Assembly (NCBI GenBank): GCA_019429105.1
Contig: JAHYJE010000009.1
Location: 1 to 64,000 of the forward strand
Length of the DNA: 64,000 bases
Direction of reading: 5' to 3'
From: Syntrophobacterales bacterium
GTDB taxonomy: Bacteria > Desulfobacterota > Syntrophia > Syntrophales > UBA5619
The notes under the pieces are model-generated. The model did no database searches and was not told where the DNA came from. It saw nothing but the letters and a program-made list of their open reading frames with translations. Positions 53,841 to 61,686 of this stretch are shown piece by piece (position 1 is the first letter of the stretch; each line of letters begins with the position of its first letter). A program made the translations under genes and the position numbers.

Positions 53841-55256
53841 TTGAACCCAGCGATTAGTTCGAAAAAAGAGATCAATAAATCCGTCATCGCCCTGATCGCC
53901 GCGCTGAGCTCCTTTTTGACCCCCTTCACGTCTTCCTCGGTCAATATTGCCCTGCCGTCAATCGACCGGGAGTTGTCGCTAAGCGCACTTTCGCTCGGCT
54001 GGATCGCCACGTCGTATCTGCTTGCCGCAGCGATGTTTTTAGTCCCTTTCGGGCGGATCGCCGATATTTACGGAAGAAAAAAGATTTTTCTCGCCGGCAT
54101 CATCATCGATTCCGCGGCCTCCGTCATGTGCGCCCTGCTGTCTTCGGAAGCCGGCCTGATCTTCTTTCGCGGGATGCAGGGGCTCGGCGGCGCAATGATC
54201 TTTGGAACCGGAATCGCGATTTTGACCTCCGTTTATCCGCAACAGGAACGGGGCCGGGCGCTCGGCATCAATGTTGCAGCCGTATATACCGGCCTGTCGG
54301 TGGGGCCCTTGCTCGGCGGACTGCTGACCGAGCATCTGGGCTGGCGGAGCATTTTCTTTCTGAATGCCTTGCTGGGCTTGCTCATCACCATCCTCGTTTT
54401 CTGGAAAATGACCGGAGAGTGGCGAGAGGCAAAGGGAGAAAGATTCGATCCCGCCGGGGCCCTGATCTACAGTCTGTCGCTGGTCGCCCTGATGTACGGT
54501 TTTTCCATCCTGCCGACGCTGTCCGCGGGAGCGCTGATTTTGGGAGGATTGGTCGGGCTTTATGGATTCGTCGTCTGGGAAAAACGAGCATTGAATCCGC
54601 TTTTGGACATCACCCTGTTCAGCAAAAACCGGACCTTCAAATTCTCGAACCTGTCCGCCTTTATCCACTACGGGGCAACCTTTGCGATCATCTTTCTTTT
54701 GAGTCTCTACCTTCAGCATATCCACGGTCTGACTGCCGAGCATGCCGGGATGATCATGATTATCCAGCCGGTCATGCAGGTCATTTTTTCCCCGCTTGCC
54801 GGCAGCCTCTCCGACAGAATGGAACCGCGCCTGCTGGCGTCGGCGGGAATGGGGGCGACCACGCTGGGGCTTGTCCTTCTCTCTTTTCTCGAAAAAGAAA
54901 CCAGCCTCGGATATGTTGTTTTCTGCCAGGCCGTTATGGGAATCGGCTTCGGCTTCTTTTCGTCGCCCAACACCAACGCGGCGATGTCCTCCGTTGAAAA
55001 AAGGTTTTACGGCGCCGCCTCGGGGATGCTGGGAACCATGCGGCTGACCGGCCAGATGTTCAGTATGGGAATAATCATGCTGCTCTTTTCCCTCTACCTC
55101 GGCAAGGTGCAGATAACCCCTGAATACCACGACATCTTCATGAAATGCGCCCGGACAGGGTTCACTGTTTTCGCCGCTCTTTGTTTTGCCGGCATTTTTG
55201 CCTCTCTTGCCAGGGGAAACCTGCATAAAACGACTAATTCTGAAAATCATCAATAA
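53841..55256 (+). CDS. MFS drug-efflux-type transporter (EmrB/QacA, TTG start)
   Basis: 471 residues with 14 predicted membrane helices. N-terminal NKSVIALIAALSSFLTPFTS then SSVNIALPSIDRELSLS, motif A GRIADIYGRKKIFLAG (about 72-87) and motif C GLSVGPLLGGLL identify the DHA2 family; proton-driven export of a drug-like or lipophilic compound. The frame is open far upstream, but that part is antisense to the HD gene. The TTG at 53841, with AGGA 7 nt before, gives the standard start. Confidence 0.85.
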   Translation: MNPAISSKKEINKSVIALIAALSSFLTPFTSSSVNIALPSIDRELSLSALSLGWIATSYLLAAAMFLVPFGRIADIYGRKKIFLAGIIIDSAASVMCALLSSEAGLIFFRGMQGLGGAMIFGTGIAILTSVYPQQERGRALGINVAAVYTGLSVGPLLGGLLTEHLGWRSIFFLNALLGLLITILVFWKMTGEWREAKGERFDPAGALIYSLSLVALMYGFSILPTLSAGALILGGLVGLYGFVVWEKRALNPLLDITLFSKNRTFKFSNLSAFIHYGATFAIIFLLSLYLQHIHGLTAEHAGMIMIIQPVMQVIFSPLAGSLSDRMEPRLLASAGMGATTLGLVLLSFLEKETSLGYVVFCQAVMGIGFGFFSSPNTNAAMSSVEKRFYGAASGMLGTMRLTGQMFSMGIIMLLFSLYLGKVQITPEYHDIFMKCARTGFTVFAALCFAGIFASLARGNLHKTTNSENHQ

Positions 55257-55351
55257 ATACAAAAGAACAATTGCAATTGCCCGAAAATCAGGAATAACGG
55301 CAGAGCCGCAACTGAAATTATATCCGGCTTCGCTGCCCCTTGAGCATATTC

Positions 55352-55855
55352 TTATATTGCTTTCATTAAGGATCGCCCATAGGCCATTTTCCCGAATTTT
55401 TTTAGCAAACTCACGATTGTTTCAATTTCCCCGAATGAAAATCTCAATTTATCATCTTTTTTTTCGGCTGTGGCGGAAAAACCGCCTGCCGCGTTATAAC
55501 CATGTATTCTCTGAGAAGTGGGGAAACTGCCTTCGGGCGTACCGTTATATTCGGGGGAGGTTGTATCGACAAGATCATCAATAGACGAAAAGATAATCTC
55601 ATATCCCTCCGTCCTTAATCCAGCCACCAAATCATCAAGCAGCTTTGACGCCTTCTCATAGGAATGAATCTTGGCAAAAGTAAACCAGAGGGTGATTCTT
55701 TTATTTTTTATAATGCCTGCATCAGTTGAGTCAGAAAAAATTTCGCTGATGCTCCCAAGTTGTTTGCCCGCTTCGTCAATATCCCCATAAAACCTTATTC
55801 CAAAAGCATCAACTTTATCGCCGCTTTTGCCAAACTTTATTTTCATTATTTTCAT
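55352..55855 (-). CDS. hypothetical protein
   Basis: 167 residues, not recognised. MKIMKIKFGKSGDKVDAFG, RITLWFTFAKIHSYEKASKL and FSFGEIETIVSLLKKFGKMA suggest a soluble alpha/beta protein without signal or membrane segment. ATG at 55855 chosen because the sequence before it is AT-rich and low in coding quality. AT-richer than neighbours; may be an acquired gene. Confidence 0.55.
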   Translation of the reverse strand: MKIMKIKFGKSGDKVDAFGIRFYGDIDEAGKQLGSISEIFSDSTDAGIIKNKRITLWFTFAKIHSYEKASKLLDDLVAGLRTEGYEIIFSSIDDLVDTTSPEYNGTPEGSFPTSQRIHGYNAAGGFSATAEKKDDKLRFSFGEIETIVSLLKKFGKMAYGRSLMKAI

Positions 55856-56232
55856 TGTATTGCCTGCCCTTAAGTGCAGAATCTTTCTCTGCCTGTTTAA
55901 AATCAATAGCGCCAGCTTGTTCATGTGCATCCATACCATATATCCTGGATTAATAAAATGCGAACTAAATTTTTTCAGAGCCAAGCGGGGCTAACCAATG
56001 ATGAAAATCCGTCATGAGTATCCTGCCTTCTTGCGGCATAGAATTGCGTACCGTGCCTTGCAAAAGCGCAAACCGAATTTCTGCTTGTCAGACATTCTCT
56101 TAAATGGTAAGAGACGTCACTAATAAAGCTATTTTAAAAATAGCCTCATTGTTCAATGTAAAGGCAATAATTACAGAAGGATAGTTCCAGATATCCCATC
56201 AGGAAAAGTTATCCCATCAGGAGGTAAGGTCG
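55856..56232. other. intergenic region
   Basis: About 375 bp, AT-rich, without a credible gene. A direct repeat TATCCCATCAGGA occurs twice just before the next gene (near 56190-56221), the second copy forming its ribosome binding site. Nothing else recognised. Confidence 0.5.
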
Positions 56233-56535
56233 ATGTCCATGCTCATCAGCGGCATTGTTTCGGTTGTTCTTGGCATCATTGGGTTTTCCCTGTGGTGGAG
56301 CGCTTTTATCATCGCCTTGAAGGGCATTATCCCCATCCTGCTGATCCTCGGCGGCATCCTCGCGGTTTATATAGGCTTGGACTCGATTGAAGACCAGACA
56401 CGGGAAGAGCGGAAAAAACAAGAGGAAAAACTGCAAAAGACAAGAAATGAGATGGAGCAGATCAAGGTTCAGGCCGAACAGTACCGTGAGGAACTTGAGC
56501 GGTTAAAGCAAGACGTTAAAAAAGACAATCCCTGA
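56233..56535 (+). CDS. small two-helix membrane protein with coiled-coil tail
   Basis: 100 residues: two membrane helices (about 3-22 and 28-50, with GFSLWWSAFIIALKGIIPIL between and across them), then a charged coiled coil (about 55-95, EERKKQEEKLQKTRNEMEQI). The helix pair resembles MamI-like small membrane proteins (GxxxxWWxxxxxxLxGxxPIxL), but no magnetosome genes are near and this is pattern memory only. AGGAGG 8 nt before ATG. Confidence 0.65.
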   Translation: MSMLISGIVSVVLGIIGFSLWWSAFIIALKGIIPILLILGGILAVYIGLDSIEDQTREERKKQEEKLQKTRNEMEQIKVQAEQYREELERLKQDVKKDNP

Positions 56536-56577
56536 AGGCAAAGAGTCTATTAGATATTAACTTCACAAACGATTTCC

Positions 56578-56615
56578 AAACTTGGCGGACGCGTCGGAGC
56601 GCGTCCTCCAAGTTT
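56578..56615. terminator. long hairpin between convergent genes
   Basis: AAACTTGGCGGACGC (56578-56592) and GCGTCCTCCAAGTTT (56601-56615) pair with one mismatch. It lies between the small membrane protein and the DUF35 gene ends; a bidirectional terminator is likely. Confidence 0.6.
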
Positions 56616-56672
56616 AGCGAACAGAAATAGTATTATGCTGCCATTTATCGCCATTTACCGGAAACCAGGACT

Positions 56673-57107
56673 TCATGCCTTGTGGAAAACGAAGTTTATC
56701 TGGCCGTTCGGCAAATTGTTCACTGCGGCTTTCATCTCCATGCCTACCTTTATCTCCCCCTCGGGGACATCTCCGGCAATGCGCCCGAAAACCTTATAGG
56801 CGCCGTAATCCAAAACCGCAATCGAGTAAGGCAGGTCTCCTTCGAAGCCAACCGGGGCATACTGAAGCTTGCTGTAGGTAAGAAGTTTGCCTGTGCCGGA
56901 GACGGGGAACCATTCCATATCACTGGAAACGCAGTTGTAACAATCCGCACGGGGCGGGAAGTACTCCCTGCCGCATGTCCGGCAGCGGGTCGCCATAACC
57001 TTGTCCTCTTCGAGGTAAGTTATAAAATCGTTGGTTTTTGTAAGGGAGGTGAAGCTTACCGTCCCGAATTTTTTGAAGCGTGCATCTACCTCTTTTTTGT
57101 TGTTCAT
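56673..57107 (-). CDS. DUF35 Zn-ribbon/OB-fold acyl-CoA-associated protein
   Basis: 144 residues: a zinc ribbon ATRCRTCGREYFPPRADCYN (about 39-58; C-x2-C...C-x2-C) then an OB fold (GTGKLLTYSKLQYAPVGFEG, KVFGRIAGDVPEG). Such proteins are partners of thiolases, as here: the start follows the thiolase by 2 bp. Likely holds acyl-CoA for the thiolase. GGGAGG before the ATG. Confidence 0.9.
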   Translation of the reverse strand: MNNKKEVDARFKKFGTVSFTSLTKTNDFITYLEEDKVMATRCRTCGREYFPPRADCYNCVSSDMEWFPVSGTGKLLTYSKLQYAPVGFEGDLPYSIAVLDYGAYKVFGRIAGDVPEGEIKVGMEMKAAVNNLPNGQINFVFHKA

Positions 57108-57109
57108 TT

Positions 57110-58276
57110 CTACCTCCCCAAAATGGTGACGTTCCCATAAAGACCGACGCCGCCTATGTTGTGCACCAAGCCAATCTCCGGATCCTTTACCTGCATTCCC
57201 CCTGCCTCGCCTCTCAACTGCAGGACGATTGTCCTTATCTGAGAACCTCCTGTGGCGCCAATGGGATGGCCCTTGGAGAGCAGTCCGCCATCCACATTCA
57301 CGGGGATGCTCCCCTCTTTGTAGGTTTCCTTGCTGCGAATCAGGTCTCTTCCCTCCCCCGGTTTGGCGAAGCCGAGGTCTTCGTAGGCCATCATCTCGGC
57401 AATGGTAAAGCAATCGTGCACTTCCGCCACATCAACATCTTTGGCGGTAATGCCGGCCATTTTGTAGGCCTGCGCAGCAGACGCACGCGCGGCGGCAAGA
57501 CCGGAAAAGGAGTCGCGCCCCGCCATGTTTACCGGCGCGGTTGCCGACCCAAGTCCCATGATCCAGACGGGTTTCTTGCAAAATGCCTTCGCTTTTTCCT
57601 CATTGGCCACAATCACGCAGGAACTGCCGTCCGCGTTGGCGCAGCAGTCTCCCACCCGCAAAGGGGTGGCCACGGGACCGGCCATGGGGCTATCGGGCTG
57701 GGAAAACATTTCCAGCGTCACGCCCTTGCGATACACGGCCTTCTCGTTATCCTGACCGTATGTTCCTGATTTAACTCGAATCAAGGCCAGATCCTCGGAG
57801 GTTGTCCCATATTTTGCCATGTGCGCCTGGGCATGCATGGCGTAGTAGGCCGGCATCATGGTGCCAAAGGGGCTTTCCCACTGGATGTCGGCGCCGCGCC
57901 CCATTCGCTCCTGGGATTCGGCGGAAGAGATTTCCGACATTTTTTGAAAACCGATCACCGCCACCACGTCGTGCAATCCGGAGGCAACAAGCGCGTAGGC
58001 CATTCTCAAGCCCATGCTGCTCGATGAACAAAGGCTTTCCACGTAAAATGTCGGCTGGGGGTTAAGACCGAGATACTCGGCCAGAACACCGGCCGGCGAG
58101 CGCTGTTTGTCGTATTCCGGCGCGGAACAAATGATGGATGCGCCAATGTCGGCAGTTTTTATTTTGACGTCCTGCATGGCCTCCTTAAAACCCTCGAAGG
58201 CCAACTCTCTGATCGATCCGGGATAACTCCGGACGAAGGTACTTTGTCCAACACCTATGATTGCAACCTTTCCCAT
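57110..58276 (-). CDS. thiolase (acetyl-CoA C-acetyltransferase, SCP-x type)
   Basis: 388 residues. Nucleophile Cys in VESLCSSSSMGLRMAYALV (about 79-97, Cys 82), VHDCFTIAEMMAYEDLG (about 280) and GHPIGATGGSQIR (about 335, catalytic His). These SCP-x thiolases with a DUF35 partner act in CoA-thioester degradation or synthesis, fitting a syntrophic lifestyle, and may instead act in ketone or aromatic metabolism. Promoter possibly TTGACA at 58337-58332 on the minus strand. Confidence 0.92.
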   Translation of the reverse strand: MGKVAIIGVGQSTFVRSYPGSIRELAFEGFKEAMQDVKIKTADIGASIICSAPEYDKQRSPAGVLAEYLGLNPQPTFYVESLCSSSSMGLRMAYALVASGLHDVVAVIGFQKMSEISSAESQERMGRGADIQWESPFGTMMPAYYAMHAQAHMAKYGTTSEDLALIRVKSGTYGQDNEKAVYRKGVTLEMFSQPDSPMAGPVATPLRVGDCCANADGSSCVIVANEEKAKAFCKKPVWIMGLGSATAPVNMAGRDSFSGLAAARASAAQAYKMAGITAKDVDVAEVHDCFTIAEMMAYEDLGFAKPGEGRDLIRSKETYKEGSIPVNVDGGLLSKGHPIGATGGSQIRTIVLQLRGEAGGMQVKDPEIGLVHNIGGVGLYGNVTILGR

Positions 58277-58435
58277 AATTCCTCCTGACGTTTTATTTCT
58301 TACTGAGTCAATAAAGAAAAACCCTAAGGAATGTCAAGAAAAAAACGCCCGCTCGCTTCAAATATCTCTTGAACCTGCGATAGAAAGGATGTATAAACTC
58401 CGACGGTAAAGAAAAAAACAAGGGAGATCAACAAC

Positions 58436-59275
58436 ATGGCCACTATCTTAAAGGACTCTTTACGGACGATCCAAAGTCATCGCTCCTTGAATCCCCAATA
58501 TGCAGAGCTGCTTGATATACTGGAAGAGATTCTGATCCTGCGCGAGGAATACCGGCGCCGGATACAGAAGGAAATATTCGCCGTCGATGCAAAGCTGATC
58601 AAGGCAAAGGTAGAGGGAGGTTTCCCGCTTATCGATTTTTCTTTCGCGGATTATGATCTTTCCGAACCACAGGATTATTTCCTTGAACTTTTAAAGATCG
58701 CGGAAAAGCGGGCGCCGGGTGAAACCAAAGAAATGGCCGCCAAAATAACCGGCGGCGAAGTCCTTTTCAACGATCTCATCTACGAATCTTTCAACCAGGG
58801 TCCGGAAGAAAATGAATTGGAAAAAACCGGAGAGGAGGATGCCTCATTCGACCTGGTGGAACTTTTCCTCGAAGAGAGCCTGCGGCCGGCCCTCGAAATA
58901 GTCGCATCCGCCTATGGTAAAACAATCAGCAAAATCGGCTGGCAGGAGGGATATTGCCCCGTTTGCGGTCGGGAGCCAAAAATCGGCGAAGTCAGGGGCG
59001 AAGCGGAAAACCGCTATCTTTTCTGCAATCAGTGCGGATTCGAATGGCAGTATGAGGCGATCAAATGTCCCTTCTGCGGGAATGAGGAGCAACAGACCCT
59101 CGCCTATTTTACCATCGAAGGCGATGAACACTATCGGGTGGACGTCTGCAATAAATGCAAGCGCTATATAAAGATGGTTGACTTCCGCCACACGAACAAG
59201 AAAGTGGACCTGGACGTCGAAGACATTGCGACCCTCCATCTGGACATGCTGGCCAACGACGAAGGTTATGAATAA
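58436..59275 (+). CDS. fdhE: formate dehydrogenase accessory protein FdhE
   Basis: 279 residues. Four CxxC pairs in the C-terminal half: [12 protein letters not shown] (about 178), [11 protein letters not shown] (about 198), [11 protein letters not shown] (about 210) and [10 protein letters not shown] (about 238), as in FdhE/FdhA accessory proteins, which bind iron and help formate dehydrogenase mature. No formate dehydrogenase genes are in the window. Confidence 0.88.
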   Translation: MATILKDSLRTIQSHRSLNPQYAELLDILEEILILREEYRRRIQKEIFAVDAKLIKAKVEGGFPLIDFSFADYDLSEPQDYFLELLKIAEKRAPGETKEMAAKITGGEVLFNDLIYESFNQGPEENELEKTGEEDASFDLVELFLEESLRPALEIVASAYGKTISKIGWQEGYCPVCGREPKIGEVRGEAENRYLFCNQCGFEWQYEAIKCPFCGNEEQQTLAYFTIEGDEHYRVDVCNKCKRYIKMVDFRHTNKKVDLDVEDIATLHLDMLANDEGYE

Positions 59276-59286
59276 ACCCGGGGGTT

Positions 59287-59943
59287 ATGGACAATCTTTC
59301 TATCGGAACCATCATCGGACTGATTGAGGAGGCGCTCGAAAAAAAAGAGCTGCCGGTTGTTACAAAACTGGCGGAGGAACATCGCGATCCCTTTGCAATA
59401 CTTATCTCGACCCTGCTTAGCCTGCGCACGAAAGACGAGGTAACCGCGCTTGCGACCGCAAGACTCTTTTCCCTCGCCGACACGCCCGCGGCAATGGCGG
59501 CGCTGACAACAGAGGAGATAAGGAGGGCTATCTACCCGGTTGGCTTCTACCGCAACAAAGCGGAAACTATTCACGAAGTCTGTCTGACGCTGATTGACCG
59601 CTACGCCTCCCGGGTGCCGGACAGCATTGAGGAACTCCTCACGATGCGCGGAGTCGGCAGAAAAACGGCCAATCTCGTCGTGGCCATCGGCTTCAACGGA
59701 CCGGGTATCTGCGTGGACATACACGTACACCGCATCTCCAATCGCCTCGGGTATGTGCAGACAAAGAACCCGGAGGAAACAGAGTTTGCCCTCCGGAAAA
59801 AGCTGCCGAAACAGTACTGGATAAAGTACAATACGCTGCTGGTTTCCTTCGGGAGAAACATCTGTAGGCCCGTTTCGCCAATCTGCAGCATCTGCCCGGT
59901 TTCTCCCTGCTGCCACCGGGTCGGCATAACAAAAAGCCGTTGA
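59287..59943 (+). CDS. nth: endonuclease III
   Basis: 218 residues. HhH motif [17 protein letters not shown] (about 119-135, catalytic Lys), catalytic Asp in [15 protein letters not shown] (about 141-155) and the [4Fe-4S] loop C-x6-C-x2-C-x5-C in [17 protein letters not shown]. It removes oxidised pyrimidines. 11 bp after fdhE. Confidence 0.94.
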   Translation: MDNLSIGTIIGLIEEALEKKELPVVTKLAEEHRDPFAILISTLLSLRTKDEVTALATARLFSLADTPAAMAALTTEEIRRAIYPVGFYRNKAETIHEVCLTLIDRYASRVPDSIEELLTMRGVGRKTANLVVAIGFNGPGICVDIHVHRISNRLGYVQTKNPEETEFALRKKLPKQYWIKYNTLLVSFGRNICRPVSPICSICPVSPCCHRVGITKSR

Positions 59944-60034
59944 AACAATCATCGGGTACTCAAGACCTGGATAAACACAGCCGTTTTTTTCTCTTCAACC
60001 ATTAATTTTTTATTAAAAGAAAGGATGGTCGCTT

Positions 60035-61309
60035 ATGAGTCAGGTAGAGGTTTTTGAAAACAGAAAACCGGTTCTGGGAATAAACAGCTTGGGAAGGATA
60101 GGGAAACTTACGCTCTGGCACCATATCGGAAGAAAATATTTTCAGGAAATTGTCGTCAATCTGGGGCGGGAGGTCGGCACCGGGCTTGCCGCAATTGCCC
60201 AAACGATCGAAAAAGATGCGACCTACGGGCCCCTGCACAAATTTCTGTACGGCATCAAAGCGGAAAGACTTGTGAAAATCGTCGATGATAAGAAGGGTGA
60301 ACTTCTGATCGACGGCATCCCCGTAAAAATTTTACGCGAATCAAGAAATCCCGCAGAAATCGCCTGGCGGGACTACGGCGCCGATGTTGTTGTGGACTGT
60401 ACCGGGAAATTTCAGGATCCGACGCTGCCGGCGGATGAAAAAAACGGCTCCCTGCGCGGGCACCTGGCCGGAGGGGCGAAGATTGTCATCAACTCCTCGG
60501 CGTTTAAAATTAAAAATAAGGCTCTGCCGATGCCGGGCGAAGCGGTAACAATGATTTACGGCATCAACCATACCGCATTTGACCATAAAAAACACCAGCT
60601 TGTCTCCGCGGCATCCTGCACGACCACGGGTCTGGCGCACATGCTGAAACCACTTCTGGAAGAGGAGGCGACCAGCAGAATCCTCACCGCCTCGATGTCA
60701 ACGATTCATGCGGCAACCAATACGCAGAGCATCCTCGACAAGACGCCGAAGGCCGGGGAAAAGGATCTTCGGAAAAACCGCAGCACGTTGAACAACATCA
60801 TCCTGACTTCCACCAATGCCGCCGAAGCCCTGATCCAGGTGATCCCGGAGGTAAAAGACATCGGTTTCATGGCGGATTCGATCCGGGTGCCGACGACAAC
60901 GGAATCCCTGATCGTCCTGAACATCACCTTTCCGGCGCCTAAAAACGGCGGGGCAACCCCGCTCAACCGGAACAGCCTCAACAGCATCTACAAAAAGGCA
61001 TCCGCCAATGATCCCGAACATCTGGTTGTCTATTCGGAAGAACAGAACGTACCCACCGACTTGATTGGCATGGATGCCGCCATCGTCATCGAGGGGCAGT
61101 TCAACCATACCCGGACGGCCTTTATCGATTTCGATCTCTCGGACATCCCCAATCTGCCGGCGGCGGTTCATGAAGCGCTCGAGGAAAAGAATGTTCGCAT
61201 TCCGGTAATTCACGCGAAGATCTTCGGATGGTACGACAACGAATACGGCAGCTACACCAACCGCCTCGGCGATCTGACGACATACATTCACAAAAATTTG
61301 AATCTGTGA
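60035..61309 (+). CDS. gap: glyceraldehyde-3-phosphate dehydrogenase, long form
   Basis: 424 residues, against about 335 for classical GAPDH. Rossmann start VLGINSLGRIGKLTLWHH, catalytic Cys in SAASCTTTGLAHML (about Cys 195), SIRVPTTTESL and GWYDNEYGSYTNRL near the end. Insertions lie in the N-terminal half (residues about 40-75) and about 300-350. It oxidises GAP to 1,3-bisphosphoglycerate; NAD/NADP preference not visible. Confidence 0.9.
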   Translation: MSQVEVFENRKPVLGINSLGRIGKLTLWHHIGRKYFQEIVVNLGREVGTGLAAIAQTIEKDATYGPLHKFLYGIKAERLVKIVDDKKGELLIDGIPVKILRESRNPAEIAWRDYGADVVVDCTGKFQDPTLPADEKNGSLRGHLAGGAKIVINSSAFKIKNKALPMPGEAVTMIYGINHTAFDHKKHQLVSAASCTTTGLAHMLKPLLEEEATSRILTASMSTIHAATNTQSILDKTPKAGEKDLRKNRSTLNNIILTSTNAAEALIQVIPEVKDIGFMADSIRVPTTTESLIVLNITFPAPKNGGATPLNRNSLNSIYKKASANDPEHLVVYSEEQNVPTDLIGMDAAIVIEGQFNHTRTAFIDFDLSDIPNLPAAVHEALEEKNVRIPVIHAKIFGWYDNEYGSYTNRLGDLTTYIHKNLNL

Positions 61310-61329
61310 GAGAGTAAAAAGCCTACAGT

Positions 61330-61371
61330 CCAGGCTTCTCAGGCAGGGTGAGGCATGCCTGAGAAGTCTGG
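61330..61371 (+). terminator. rho-independent terminator after gap
   Basis: CCAGGCTTCTCAGGCA (61330-61345) and TGCCTGAGAAGTCTGG (61356-61371): 16-bp stem with one G-T pair, followed by CAATTTTCTCTT. Confidence 0.8.
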
Positions 61372-61394
61372 CAATTTTCTCTTCCATACCTCTC

Positions 61395-61534
61395 ATGAAT
61401 TGGAAAAGCCTACCCACATAGCCTTATCACTTGCCCTGAAGGCATGTCCGGTCGGTTTGAGCATTTACTTTACCACGATGGAGGAGCTGATCGGAAAAAG
61501 GATTAAGAAGATGGCATATTCTTTAATGCAATAA
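61395..61534 (+). pseudogene. IstB (IS21 ATP-binding helper) relic
   Basis: The frame reads ELEKPTHIALSLALKACPVG then SIYFTTMEELIGKR and stops at 61534. This is the segment after the Walker A of IstB (GTGKTHLA.ALGLKA...YFTTMEDL). The P-loop itself and both ends are gone. It marks a former IS21-family insertion. Confidence 0.6.
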
Positions 61535-61680
61535 TGGAGAGGCAATTGCAAAACTCAGTGTCATGCCCGAATGCTTTTGTCGGGCATCCATGATTTCAGA
61601 TAGTTAAAAACTGGATTCCCGCCCAGAAGCGTCGCGGGAATGACAGCGTTGGGAGTTTTGCAATTGGCTCTGGAGATAAT
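61531..61680. mobile_element. MITE-like element, copy 2 (about 140 bp, 61536-61675)
   Basis: Ends GGCAATTGCAAAACT and AGTTTTGCAATTGGC are inverted repeats; ATAAT flanks at 61531-61535 and 61676-61680 are a probable target duplication (AATAAT is also possible). The right third (about 61615-61665) matches copy 1 closely: CCCGCCCAGAAGCGTCGCGG then GAATGACA. No coding capacity. Confidence 0.7.
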
Positions 61681-61686
61681 AATCTG

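Noticed and set aside
54039-55262. 407-residue minus-strand frame opposite the MFS gene
   Set aside because: Charged, repetitive translation typical of the complement of a membrane protein gene.
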